A stretch of DNA of 64,000 bases from assembly GCA_013397695.1 (NCBI GenBank), contig VYZI01000385.1, forward strand, positions 147,432-211,431, written 5' to 3'. Below are positions 23,701-36,486 of this stretch, in pieces; position 1 is the first letter of the stretch, and the number at the start of each line of letters is the position of its first letter. Under the pieces are notes generated by a model, which searched no databases, had not been told where the DNA came from, and worked only from the letters and a program-made list of their open reading frames with translations. The position numbers and the translations under genes are program-made. Origin of the DNA: Centropus unirufus (lineage: Eukaryota > Chordata > Aves > Cuculiformes > Centropidae).

Positions 23701-26700
23701 CAACTTGAGAATGTCCTGGGCTTCTATAGGAATATGAATAAGCAATGGACTTTTTCCATACCATTGCCCAATTACTTCGGTGAAGAATATACATATGAGG
23801 TGCCATCACTTCTAGAGACAGACACTGTCTGAAAAATGTGTTAACTTTCAGAAAATGAAGTTACTTAGAAGTGGCTTAGCTGAAAAGTCAGAAAATTGGT
23901 TCTAACCAATTTAGCTTTGGCTCTAACCAGAAGTTATGTAGGCAACTAAGTTAATAGGAGAGATATTATTTTAGGATGTCTCTGTCTTTGCTAGGAGATA
24001 CACTTATAATGACATTTCCTTTTTGAAGAAATTTCTTAAAGAAGAAAGATGGTATGCTCTTATTTTCTTGGCATGTATAATGGAGAAATTATTTACAATT
24101 AGGATGTCTTTGAATCAGATAATTGTTATCCTTGAGTTTTCCCCGTGTTTCTCTTGGGCAAAGAAACAATTGCATTACCTCCTTAAAGTTGCTGTCTCAC
24201 TGTGATTTTAATTAGCTCATATTCCTATCTCTCTCTGACTCTCCTGGTCACCAGGGAGTGGATGTTCTTTAATTTGAGGGTGAGGAGGTGTCTAGTTGCT
24301 CTGCAGACCACTAGGCAATTTCTACACTGCCCTTGAAATAATATTCTCTGATGGTTCTCACCCCTCACCCTTGTGGCAGGCTTTAAGTTACACCTCAGAA
24401 GGACACTACACCTTCCCAACATTCCCTACTATACTTCTCATGTGATGTGCATCCCTACAAAAAAGTACTGCATGACCCTCTTTGCCTGACAACACAGGGA
24501 TAAACAGTATCTGGAGGCCCCAAGCTCTACTGAACTTCGTGTGGTACTAATACAACAACTGCTTCCAAAATAAACAATCAGTAAAAAACTTTCACAGAGG
24601 AGATTATTACTGATCCACAGTGCAGCACAAATGGACATTTGAAGAGAATGCTGTTTAAGTAAGGCTTATAAGCTGTGATGTACCAAAAGGAGATGTCTAG
24701 AGAAGAAAGCTCTAACACCATGTGTATAACTAAGGTGATACATAAGCAGACTGGCATTTTCTCTGCTTGGTTAGAAACATCCACAGAACAAATTCAGGCT
24801 TATTTGGGTAAGCACAGAATATATAACTTGGGCTTAAGATCTTGTCTACCCAGACATAGGGTGATGATTACACATTAACCACTTACCTTATTTCATAACA
24901 ATGCCATATTGCATTGCTGATTAGATAAGAGGTTCCTTGGAAAACTTCATTGGAGCCGATCCCTCACACAAACTTGGTTCTCAGCTCATGGCTGCATCGA
25001 TGGCTCTTGACTTCCAGATGACTCTTGACCTCCAGATGACTCTTGACCTCCAGAACACCAAGTGGCTGTTCTTCAGTCCACGGTGTTTAAAGTAAGAATT
25101 ACATTTGGCATGACTTATAGACTCTAGATCCAAAGTTAATTCTTAAAATATAAAATAAAAGTGCACTGTCAATCAATTCCTGTGCACAACCACTAACTGC
25201 AAAAATATATTCCTTCTCTCTTCTAAATCGGGTAGCACACACACCACATTGCTGTTCTTACTTCCTGTTTTTTTTCCTACCTTACTTACACCAGAAGTTA
25301 CTGTTGGGCAGATAAGAACTGCTTGCACAGCAACTTATACTCGGATGACCCCACAGGAGCAATTAGCTATCTGAAGCAAACATGTACGGAGTTTGAGGCA
25401 GTGCAAACTTTCATTTCCACTGTGAGTTCAGAGCCAGCGTGAAGAGAAACTACGTGGAGCTTCCAAAGCTACAAATACGGCAACGCATTTTTGGTTGCCT
25501 CATTGTTCAAAGGAGAAGGATCTTACTGAAAGGCTTAATTCTAGGTTAAAGGATGAGATCTTCAGTAGTACTGACTAGTTTGGCACTAGCATGTTTGTTC
25601 AGAGGGGAACCTGTGAACCAGTTCTGAAGCTCTTACTGCAAAGGTAGTACATCAGGACAGTGTAAATTTGTTTATACATATCAACACGCACGCAGTTATT
25701 ATTTCACATTCAGATGGAGAAAGAAACATTTGAGGTGGCATGGTAGCTTTCAGAATCCCGGTTAAAAGTGTTGGAGTCACACAAATAATAACATCAGTTG
25801 GGGCTCAGTAACCCATAGCCCCTGCCACAACTGAAGAAAATATGGGACCGTAACTCCAGGCAGATACCACCACGCTTCTTTGTTTTGCTCCTTCACAACT
25901 GCGAGCAGCTCTAACTCAACCTATAATGGCAGCAACTATTGTCCAGGTGTCAGAGTCAGAGGAGCAGAGGGAAACAAGAAGACAGGATATTTTCCTGTCT
26001 ATGTCTTAGTCTCTTTCTTTACCTGAACAATTTAACATCCACTCAAGCTATTTTTCAAATACAGAATTCTCAAACTTCCTCTTTGAAAACTTCCAAGCTT
26101 TTAGTGTTTTGTTTTGTTTATTTTTCTATCCTACACTTTTCATCTAGTACTAGCACACCCCCAGCTTGGTATTACAGGAGCTTTTAATCTATTTCAATCA
26201 GTGTAAGGAAGCAGAACTGCAGCAACTTCTTTTTTTTTTTATAGATCTTCAAACACATTTCTTTACCCAGCAACACAGCTGCTCCACCTTCAATTCAGTT
26301 CCTGATTCTTCCTTTAATTCCTGCTTCTGGTTTTCTTTGTCAAAATATTCCTCCCCTTTGTGCTGTTGTGGTTTAAGGGCAGTGCCTTATTTGACTTGGG
26401 TTTAATCTTCCTGTTCACACAGTCCCATATATGTCTGGCGTGCAGTTCACTTGTCTGAAAACTGTCAGCCTTGATGCTCAGCAGAGACTCATCCTGAATC
26501 CCCCAAAATCCTGGCATGTATGTCTCTGCCCCATGGGCAGATGCACTGCAAACAGCAAACCCTGTTAAGTGCCGGCTGCTAGGGGATGCTCTCCCAGACC
26601 AGCGTGACCAGCACAAAATGGAAAGTTGCTCATGTGCACTACCAGACATCATGAACCTGACGGAGTAATAAATGAGGCAGCAAAACCACCTGTTTTTGTT

Positions 26701-27178
26701 CACCACCCGTTCCAGCACTTTTCATTCCGCACAGGTTTGGAATTGTTGCTGTGAACCAGGTAGCAGGTGTACCAGGCTGTCAGGAGGTGGCTGGTCATCA
26801 GTCCCTTTCTCAAGGGGCCTTTCCCAAGCACAGCAGTTTTGGGTGTGCTAAAAGGAATGCCTCAACACTCCGATTTACTGCATTTTTTTTTACAGTGAGA
26901 ATTCTCTCCCCTTATGTGCCTGAACTTACCCTGGATTGGCAAGTGGCACAACCACAGTTAGGAGATCAAAATCACTGGAGAACATATAACACATAGAAAT
27001 ACTGAAAGAATTAAGAAGCAGGAAATAGGCTAACGCCTTTAATTGTTAACATAGCTGCATGCCGAACCACCTTAACTAAACAAGTCACTGGTTAAGTGCA
27101 GTTCTCTGGGAAAAAGATAAGAAATCTTGATAGATCTCTTCTCCCTTGAGAGAATACCTTTTTTTTACAGCACTAGTG
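23701..27178. other. Intergenic, no gene recognised
   Basis: Holds an 18-bp tandem repeat (25000-25053) and an inverted copy of a short LTR segment (25104-25132). Otherwise only short, unsupported ORFs. Confidence 0.45.
25000..25053. repeat. 18-bp tandem repeat, three copies
   Basis: Unit ATGACTCTTGACCTCCAG is exact at 25018-25035 and 25036-25053. A copy with two changes sits at 25000-25017. Confidence 0.92.
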
Positions 27179-27277
27179 TTATGCTATTCACACATTAATT
27201 GTCTTTTCCTGCCATGCACATGATGAGTCTTATGCTATTGACACGTTAATTGTCTTTTCCTGCCATGCACATGATGA
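27179..27277. repeat. 51-bp tandem duplication
   Basis: Two adjacent copies (27179-27229 and 27230-27277) start TTATGCTATT and share 'gtcttttcctgccatgcac'. They differ at only a few positions, implying a fairly recent duplication. Confidence 0.9.
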
Positions 27278-27284
27278 ATACATG

Positions 27285-28168
27285 ATACGCCTTATCGAGG
27301 TAAACGGAAACTGGTAATGAGTGGTGTCCTTCAAGGATCCATACTGAGAGAAATACTATTTAAAACCTTCATTAATGACATAGACGGTGTGATCGAGTGC
27401 CCCCTCAGCAAGTTTGCAGATGATACTTAGCCGAGTGGTGCAGTTGATGCACTTGAGGATGCCATTCACAGGGGCTTGAGGAGTGGGACCATACGAACCT
27501 CAAGAAGTTCAGCAAAGTCAAGTGCAAAATCCTGTACCTGGGTCAGGGCAACCTGTAGTAACAGTAAAGGCTGTGGGACGGCTGGTTTAGAATCATTGTT
27601 TGGAGAAGGACTTGGAGATACTGATGGATGAAAAGCTGGATGTGAGCCAGCCACATGGGCTTGCAGCCCAGGAAGTCGGCTATATCCTGGGCTGCCTTAA
27701 GAGGAGAGCAGTCAGTAGACTAAGGGTGGTGGTTCTGCCTCTCTACTTTACTCTTGTGAGACACCATCTGCATCCAGATTTGGAGTTCCTAGCTCACAAG
27801 AGACAGGGACCTGTTAGAGTTGGTCCAGAAGAGGACCACAAAAATGATCAGAAGGTTGGAGCACCTCTACTATGAAGAATGGCTGAGAGTTGGGGTTGTT
27901 CAGCCTGAACAAAAGAAGGTTCTGGGGAGACCTTAGAGTGGCCTTTCAATATATAAAATAGACTTATAAGAAACAAAAGGAGATTTTTCTTATGATGAGG
28001 GCGGTGAGATATTGGAGCAGCTTACCCAGAGGGATTGTGGATGCCTCATCCCTGTAAGTGTTTAAAGTCAGGTTGGATAGGGCTTTGGAAAACTAGATCT
28101 ATTGCTTAGATATCATTGTCTGTGCATCAGGTTTGGCCTAGATAATCTTTAAAGTCCCATGAAAATTG
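27285..28168 (+). mobile_element. CR1 LINE fragment (reverse transcriptase end to 3' region)
   Basis: Starts in the RT domain: 'ggtgtccttcaaggatcc', then 'cagcaagtttgcagatga' corresponding to the FADD region, followed by an in-frame TAG. It continues through 'ggagcacctctactatgaag' and 'ggttgttcagcctgaac' to 'ggcctagataatctttaaagtccc'. Many frameshifts; inactive. Confidence 0.88.
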
Positions 28169-29124
28169 AAAATGTACTCCTTCTGTTACAGCCAGCCAGG
28201 TCCAGTTAAGATTTTGAAGAGGTTACTATGAGTGCAAGATCTTATCTGGAAACTTTGAATTTTTCAATTATGCGTTCTCTTAGTCAGGTAGCTAATTTCC
28301 TGTGCTTTCTGGCATGAAGCACTTGGCCTAGTGCACTATTCTGTTATCAAAGCAAGAAAAGAGAAGTCCAAAATGATACCTAAATAAGGAAACATGCAAT
28401 ACTTAATTCCCAAATACCTGTGACTGTTTTAGTCTCTCCCCTGGAAATGCAGCTGCTAGGTCACCTGGTTGCCCTTTCTCTCTTGCAGTAACACTTCATG
28501 CAGCTAAGGACAGGTTTGTCTGTGACTGTGATGCCCAGCTAAAGCTATGTTATTTGTGGTGAGGTCTGCTGCCTGTATCAGATACCCGCAGCTTCTTGCA
28601 ACCATTCTCTTTTTCTTGCTCACTGACACAAACATGGCTGTTTTCCTAACAATTCCCATTATCTCAGCCCCTTACAGGAGACATTTTCATAGCTCTGTGG
28701 TAACAAACCTATCTTTTCAGCACTGCTTTCTCTCCCCTACCTTTATAACCAGACTTGCACAATCTATCTATTCTCTAGCTTTCTGAAAACTCCTATTCAA
28801 ATTTTTTCATTTCCATTTTAGGTATTAATTTCTGTAAATCAAAGCTTAGGAATTAAGATGGAACATGACTGCTCCCAGTCCCATTTAGACATAATTATTC
28901 GTCCTAGTCTTCTATCAAGCATTTTTCTTTGTAAGAAATTTGGCCTCCAACCAAGCTTAGTGCAGAAAAGTAAATAAGAAGAGTTGTGAACAGTCTTTAA
29001 ACACAAAAAGTAAGGAAGGAGTCTGTTCTCTATTTCCATGCTAAAGAGAAACACTAGAAGTATGGCTAGAAGAATCTGTGGAGTTTTTAGAGATCTTACG
29101 TGTATTTAACAAAATCTCCATCCT

Positions 29125-29185
29125 GCCATGAGCAGAGGCTTAGAGGTCCCTTCCAGCCTAAATATTTCTATAACTCTATAAACCC
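29125..29185 (+). mobile_element. Short CR1 3' tail
   Basis: 'gaggtcccttccagcctaaa' followed by 'tttctataactctata' is the characteristic CR1 3' terminus. Confidence 0.6.
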
Positions 29186-29604
29186 CTCTTTGGCATGTCA
29201 TAGGCACAGCTACCCATGCACCAGAGACAACTGTAATCCGACAAAACTTGAGGTCAAGAGCCTTATATGGAAGTGAGGCACATATTGGGGCTGTAAAAAA
29301 TAAATAGATGCGGAAGCATCAGCTCAAGATTTTTCAGTAGTAAGGAGAGGAGGACGTAAGAGTGAAGATGGACTCTGACCTTCAAATGGATCCCTGTGCA
29401 TTACGTTTGATAAGGCAGCAAGTGGGAGACTGTGAAGGAGTAGTGAGTGAAGACTTGACATTGAGGAAATTGGCTTTATGAAGGTCAAACAAGTAATCCC
29501 TACGTTATGCTTAAGTTAAGATGATGAAACTTTTCTATTAAAATTTAATGAGGTATCAGATTTCACACAGAGGAAGTAAGGCTTTTTAGCCTTTATTGGA
29601 ATTA

Positions 29605-30010
29605 CTGACAAAAAGCTTTAGGCTGGAAGAGATCTCTGTCCTCCAAGCCCCTGCTCATAGCAGAGCTAACTCCAAATGCAATCAGGTCACTCAGGGTCTT
29701 CTCCAGGTGTTTTCTCAGTGACTCCAAGGGTAGAGATTCCTCTCTGCCAGGGCAGAACAACCCTTGGGGTGAGAATTATTTTCCTGATTTTAGGGCAGTT
29801 TCCTTGTTGCCCGTTAAGACCATTGCCAGTTGTCCTTTTGCTATGCATTTCTGAGAGCAATTAGCCTTGTCCTCTCCAGGCTGAATAGAACCAGGTCTCT
29901 CAGCCTCTCCTGGTACGTGGCATGTTCCAGTGCCATGCAGTAGCCTGTGCAGAGCTCTTGCCTCTTTATTAACATGTCTTTTGTAATGGGGCATCTAAAA
30001 ATAAATACAG
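29605..30010 (-). mobile_element. CR1-like fragment, reverse orientation
   Basis: The + strand reads 'ggctggaagagatctctgtcctcc', 'ccaagggtagagattcct', 'ttttcctgattttagggcag' and 'gtcctctccaggctgaatag'. This is the antisense order of an older CR1 3' region, considerably diverged. Confidence 0.68.
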
Positions 30011-31640
30011 TATCCCACATGCAGACTCATCAGTGCAGAAAAGATGGGAATAAACTCTTCATTTACTGTGCTGGCTACTCCTGTCCTTATGCTGTGCAGT
30101 GTACAGCCGACCTTCTCTGACACACAATTGCATGATTAGCTCATGTCCAACTTCTTGTCCACAAACAGGATAGAGTGAGAAAGAGCCAATCAGAGATGAC
30201 TAAAATTATTTTATTTCTCTTATGGTTGCATATACTAAATGCAATTAAACTTGGGTTAGCGTAAAACCTTCATAGAAATAGTGAATGTAACAGCTTCTCC
30301 TCAAAATGAGTATAAAAACGGAAAAATATGGGTGGAAAAGAGTCAAATCAAGAGAATCCTCTGTGCAGAGGCTACATAAAAGTAGTAGGTAGGTGGTAAG
30401 GATGCTTTTTAGTTTCCTTGTAGCACTGTCTGAAGAGTTTAGATGTGTGACTCAACTCCATGAATATGGGAGGAGAAGTGGTTGAAATCATTATGAAAGA
30501 AAGGATGGCTGAGCAACCTCAATGTTGAGACAAGCACATGCGATAACATCAAGGACCTGCAATTTTACCTCCTAACAGAACCAATTTGCGGTCTTATGCT
30601 TTTGTTTGGTTCACAACAACTTGTTCTACTAACTGGTGACCCTACAGTGAAATTTCACTTACAAGTTGCAATTATTGATGAAAAGAAATGGGGTAAGGCA
30701 AGAAGGTAAGAAAAGCAAGAAACAGTGCACACCTGCTTTAAACAGTTATTTGTTCTATTCAGTCAAATATTAAAAAGGCCACAGTATGCGAAGAGAAACG
30801 TGGTAACTTTTCAGGAGAGGCAGGAAAATCTGTTATGAGCAGGTGGAATTACTGTTTTCTGTTATCTTTTCACAACAGTCAGGGTATATTTTCTTTCCCT
30901 AACAGAAAATTCTTCAGGAATTTTGAAAGTAGGGTTGACAAATTTTGTATAGCACCTGTGATATGTCACAGATATACTTCTTACCATAAATGGTTCAGAA
31001 ATTTACAAGACATTTGGAGGGGATGGCATTTGGATGTTTATCCTGAGAAAATATGAAGAAAGAGGGAAAGAGATAGGGAGATATTTCTGTAACAGACTAG
31101 CCAATAAATCTGCTGTAAGCGAGCGCATCTATGTGAGATGGTCTGCTGAGACCCTGGTTTGCCTGAACAAGGTTCAAGTATGCAAGTATGAATCAAGCGT
31201 TCAGCTTTTGCCATTGAGGTACGGGCAATCATGTGATTGACATCAGGTATCTTCTTCCCCAAGGAAAAATTTCCTGGATGGTGTGGAATATAATCTGTTC
31301 CTATCCCAGCCTCCTCTCTGAAGCCCCAGGAATTTGCTGATATTTAATACCATCAAACTAAGGAGGCCATTTGGAGCAACTGTCACACCCTACATTTGCT
31401 TCTGACTTACTCCATGCTAACATTTCCATGAAATCAATTGTCTTTCAGCTGTTCCTCCAGAATCTCTGGAATGAAAATCTTGTTGAGATGATTTAAAAAA
31501 AATGGCCATGGAATGTGTTCTAGCTTTTCTAGTTTTAAATGAAGATGGTACTCTCTCATTAAGGTAAAATTATTAGGAAGAGTAATACAGGTATCTTTCA
31601 CCCAGGCCAGTAGCATCCCACAAAATTCATTTGACTTCTG
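30011..31640. other. Intergenic, nothing recognised
   Basis: AT-rich, short ORFs only. Leads directly into the telomere-like block. Confidence 0.4.
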
Positions 31641-31654
31641 TGCAACCTTGCCAG

Positions 31655-32287
31655 TTACCTTAAGTAACCCTAACTCTAACCCATAAAGCTAAGCCAGTCC
31701 CTAACAGATTCTAACCATCATCCCTCAGAATTGTCTTGGCTTTTGGGTAACCTTGCCAGTTTACTTAAAAAACTCTAACCAGAAATCTAACCCTAGCCCT
31801 AACAATAACCAAATGCATAACCCATGTATTAACCTGAATCCTAAACCCTAACTCTAATCCTAAATGCAAATCCTGACCCTAAAAAACTAACCCTAAGCTG
31901 AAATACAAACCGAAACCTAACCCTAACACAAACCTTAATTCTACCAATAAGCCTAACTTCAAACCCTAACTCTTACACTTATCCCTAAGCCCAGCCCTAA
32001 ACCAAACCCCTAACCCTAAAATTTAAGCCTAACCCGAAGCATAAACAAAATCCTAACACTAACCTAAAACCTAACACCAACAATAAACCCGAACCAGTAA
32101 ATCTAACACTAACTATAGCCCTAATAAATACCGTAACCCTTAAGCTAAAAATAACATCAGCCCTAAACCTAACACAAACCCCAAACCTAACCCTAATGCT
32201 AAACATAGCCCTAGCCATCACCCTGACCCTAACCCTAGCCCTAATCCCAACCTAACCCTCACCCTATCCCTAGCCCTACCCCAGTCC
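31655..32287. repeat. Degenerate interstitial telomere-like repeat (CCCTAA type)
   Basis: About 630 bp dominated by imperfect CCCTAA / AACCCTAA units with the C-rich strand on +. Many units have one or two changes (for example 'ccctagccctaatcccaacctaaccctcaccc' near the right end). Few exact tandem runs remain, so it is old. On the minus strand it gives TTAGGG-like units and spurious Leu/Val/Phe-rich ORFs. Confidence 0.9.
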
Positions 32288-33104
32288 TGTCCCAGGGTCT
32301 CTTTGTGGATTCCAGCTATCGTTGGTCTCAGTTCACGCAGTCAGTGTGTGTGTTTGCAGGAGCAGATGCATGGCAACTCTTGCTCTGTAGTACCTGAGCT
32401 CTCTTAGCTCCATGTGGCTGTAACCTGAGCGATGTGGGGGTCTCATCTGTATAATGCCGTCAGTTTTCAGTATCTGGATTTTTCAAATGCTATTCTTAGT
32501 AAAACTTACTCTTCATTAGGTTTAATGTTAAGATTTTTGGAAGTTTTGCACATATGTTAAGAGAGGGAAAGTTTATTCTAGAAGAATAAGGTGTTGAGAG
32601 GAGACTTCTGGAAGAAATCTCTTTTTTAATTTCATGGCTGCGATATCTTCCTCCCGGTGGCTCATTACTAATCATGCTGACAGTTAGAGGAAATTTCTTT
32701 GTGTTCCAAATAACTATGGATAAACAAAAGATTTGAAGGGTAAAAACCAGTTCTTTACCGCCAGGTTAGTGTATTGCCACCTGGATCTTCATGTTTGTTA
32801 CTCTACATATCAGCAGGATCTCACCTGCTCATAAAAGAGTTCAAAAATTTTAATTAATGATTCTTTAGCATAAAAAGAATAGGTCATCCATGTGCCATAG
32901 CAATAGAGTGCTGCCACGCTGTTTCTTGCAGATTCTCCCCCTTTTCTTGACATACAGGATCATTATCCTTTTTGGCCTGCTCTTTTCCATCTCCAGGGAT
33001 ACCACATTTTTGGTTGCTTATTCACTTATTAGAACACTTCTCTTTTTGCCCCTCAGGTGAAGACTTGTAGCCCCCACATATTTATGACAGAAAGATGCAG
33101 CTCA
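32288..33104. other. Intergenic, nothing recognised
   Basis: No ORF, RNA or repeat family identified between the telomere-like block and the next CR1. Confidence 0.4.
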
Positions 33105-33975
33105 GAGGAGGTGATGGACTTCTCGTTAAACAGGTTTGCTTAGGGCACCACTGGGCAACTGAGCTGCCACCCAAAGGGATCTAAACCGGCTGGTGAAAAG
33201 GGCTGACAGGAGCCTCATGAAATTTGACATGAACAAATACAAATTCCTGCATCCGGGAAGGAAGAACTCTTTGCAATTACATATGCTGGGGGACAACTCT
33301 GCTGAAAAAGACCCGATAGTCTTTGTAGGGAGCAAGCTGAACCAACAGGCTGCCCCAGCAGCAAAGAAGGCCAACAGCATCTTGGGCTGTATTAACAGGA
33401 CCCTAGTCAGTAGGCTGAGGGAAATAATTATCCTCCTCTACACAGTGCTTCTTAGACAGCATCTAGAACACTGCAGTCTTTTTTTCGTCACGTAGTACAA
33501 AAAAGATGTTGTTAAACTGGGCTCAGTTCAGTTGAGGGTCATGGATTAGGTCAAGGGCCTGCAACACTTGCCCTGTGAGTGGAAGCTGGGGAACTAGGCT
33601 TGTTCAGCCTGGAGCATAGGATTTGGTGGGATCTAATGGCAGCTTCTCAATACCTACAATAAAGTTGTCAAGATGATGGAGTCAAGCTTTACAGAGTGGT
33701 GGTTGGTGGGAGGATGAGAAAGTGACAGATGTAAACCAAATCAAGGGATGTTCCAACTGAGGGAGTTAGAAACATTTTCACGATGAGGTCAACACAAGTT
33801 TAGATCACATTACCCGTAGAAGTTGGATAGTCTCCCTACTCAGAGAGTGTTCAAGACCTGGCTGGGTAAAACCTGGAGCAACCATATCTGACCTCATAGC
33901 TTTTCCTGTTTTGAGCAGCAAATTGGACCTGATGACATCCAGAAGTCATTTCCAACCAGAATTAACCTATGATCC
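33105..33975 (+). mobile_element. CR1 LINE fragment
   Basis: Sense CR1: 'aatttgacatgaacaaatac', 'caacagcatcttgggctgta', 'gaaataattatcctcctcta', 'aactaggcttgttcagcctgg', 'ggacctgatgacatccagaa' and a tail 'aacctatgatccca'. It has multiple frame breaks. Confidence 0.88.
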
Positions 33976-35735
33976 CACAATCAGGATAATTCCAGCTAAA
34001 GACTCAAGACTGGCAAATTCTAAAATTTCCAGTCCCATTTTGCTCCTTAGAAGTCTTACTGTAAATAAAGATGATCCATCTCCCTTGCAAATCCCTCCAT
34101 TTAGCCATGTCATTCTGCCTATGTCCTGCGTTGGATTTATGTATATGACATAGATATGTAATCAGTGTATTTACATATAGACTCAAGTGGGTTTAATGAT
34201 CTTCTTTGCTTTGTCATAGAACTCAGCAATTAATTTGTCCCTGCAATGTGTCGCTCTTCAGTTTGTGGTTTGGGGCTTTGTGTTGTGAATTGTATTTTGG
34301 TGTGTGAAACTAATATTACAGAATGCTGTTTCGTTGCTTCAGATAGTGTCTGCTGATCTGCAGGGTTTCAACACGCAAGATGCTCTTCCAAGAAAGACCA
34401 TGATAGTTCCTCTAAGTGGTTGATCAACGATAATGAAACAAAGAGTGAAAATGTATCCCAGAACAAGGACATAAAGTAAAAGGGAGGAACAATAAGGTCG
34501 CACAAGCTGATTTTATCCTGAAAAAACACCAGTTTCGGAGTTTCTTTTTGGTCAACTCACTTTCAAGTTTAGTGTGTAAGTATAGTTAAGGAATGCACAA
34601 CAGGCTTTAACCCCAGTAATTCTTTCTGCTTGGCTATTGGAGCCCAGACAGGCTCTCTCTGTTGAAGGCTGGTGGACACGGTTGCTGCTCCTCAGATTTC
34701 AGGTTCAGCCAGTAGTGAGACTGAGCATGTAACCCAGAGGCATGCACAGACCTGTCCAGGCAAAGGACACCGACATGACTAACTGCACAAGTTGCCACAG
34801 ATAAGGCGCTGCCTTCAACAGCCCCACTACCAGGACTCACCTTAAACATGTGTACACAGTCAAGTCTCCTTCCTCCTTGTCAGATGATCGAGATTGAAGT
34901 CCACTAGTGCCAACACATAAACCCTCCCTCTCTAGATCCACAACAACATTCACAGGTCCTTAAAAATTCACTGTGAGCCCTCAGCCTGCCCTATATGATG
35001 CCTGGATCTTGGCTCTCTGACAGGAAGATATCCATCTCCTACTCACTGCCGAGTCCAGCTTGATGTTTGCCAGTCAACCAATGGATGCACACGCTTGTCT
35101 CATAAGCATCCTCACACTTGTGGTTGCCTTGAATATCAACATAAACCCTCTGCCTGTCTAATACCTCTGCCTGGATCCCGGCCCTCCTACTTGTTAGCTA
35201 ATTACACCATTATGGCTATTTTGAAGCAAAAGGACTTGTTCTGATAAACTTAATGAAACAAGTGCTCTCATATTCCATGTACCCTTACAAGCCTACAGAC
35301 ACAAAGAGCAAGATGGTTCTTAGCAGGACAGAAGACACACGTAGAGCAGCTGACTAAAGAAGAGACAACAAAGCTCAACAGGGTAACTAAATTAGATTTA
35401 GGCTTGTGCAGTATTCATGCTTCTTAAACATGGTCTAGCGGACCCCTTGCCCTATCACAGCTGCAGGTTAACACCATCAGTCACATAGCACTGCCTCTCT
35501 TGTATCTGAGGCTTTAATGGAAGTCCAGCCATGCTTCACCTCTTGCACTGCTCCTTGTATTTTGTTTTGGTATTACCTGGGACTTCTGCCCAGATCTTGC
35601 TGCTACAGAGAGCAGCTTTATGCTGCTGTGCCTGGACTCCTTGAAGAACTTACCGAGCTCAAGCCTGGAAACATCAGGGACCCCAGCACAGTCTGAAACG
35701 GAGGGGGGAAAAGGGTCCTTTAGGGCTGATGGACT
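33976..35735. other. Intergenic, nothing firmly recognised
   Basis: No gene. Some loosely repeated C/T-rich phrases at about 34900-35200 (for example 'cataaaccct') hint at an old repeat that I could not resolve. Confidence 0.4.
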
Positions 35736-36186
35736 CATAGAGTTATTTAGGCGGGAAAAGACCCTGAAGATCAAGTCCAAATATAAATCTAACACTGTCA
35801 AGTCCACAACTAAAACATGTCCTGAAGTGCCACACCTACATTGTTTTTTTAACACCTCCAGGGATGGAGGCTCAACCACTTGCCCGGGCAACCGGTTCCA
35901 ACGCTTGGCAACGTTTTCTGAGAAGAAATTTTTCCTAATATTCAGTCTAAGCCTCCCACGTTGCAACTTGAGGCCATTTCCTCTTACCTATCACTTGTTG
36001 TGTAGGAGAAGAAACCAGCATCCACCTCGCCACAACCTCCTTTCAGATACTTGTAGAGAGCGATAGATTAACCTCTGCTGCCACCTCTTCTCCAGAATAA
36101 ACCGCCCCAGTTCCCTAGGTCTCATAACTCGGGCTCGAGACCCTTCACGGGCTTCCTTGACCTTTGCTGCCATCCTCTGGAGAGAC
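35736..36186 (-). mobile_element. CR1 LINE 3' fragment, reverse orientation
   Basis: The + strand reads 'catagagttatttaggcggg', 'aacacctccagggatggagg', 'ctgagaagaaatttttccta' and 'cgccacaacctcctttcagat', ending around 'catcctctggagagacagg'. This is antisense CR1, 5'-truncated at about 36186. Confidence 0.92.
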
Positions 36187-36486
36187 AGGAGGCAGCTGCA
36201 GCGGGTTGACCCCGGGTGTGTGTGTCGCTGCTGGTGGAAAATCTTGACTTTCATCTGGATGGTGGTAGGAATCTTTGCCGTGATGGCCCTGATTGGAAAG
36301 AGCTGGGCAATGAAACTGGGGCCGGTGTGCCCTGAGGAGCTGGTGGCCACCATGGCATTGGTACTTTTGGCCCTGGGGCCAGCAGCCTACCAGCGGCAAG
36401 AGGATTTCAGAGAAAGAGGAAAGACTCAATACATGAAACTCCTTTTTACTGCCTTTGTTAGAGGAGGTGAAATGTAAACCAAATAT

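Noticed and set aside
31997..32221. Minus-strand 74-aa ORF rich in Arg, Phe, Val and Leu
   Set aside because: It is a translation of the degenerate telomere-like repeat, not a gene.
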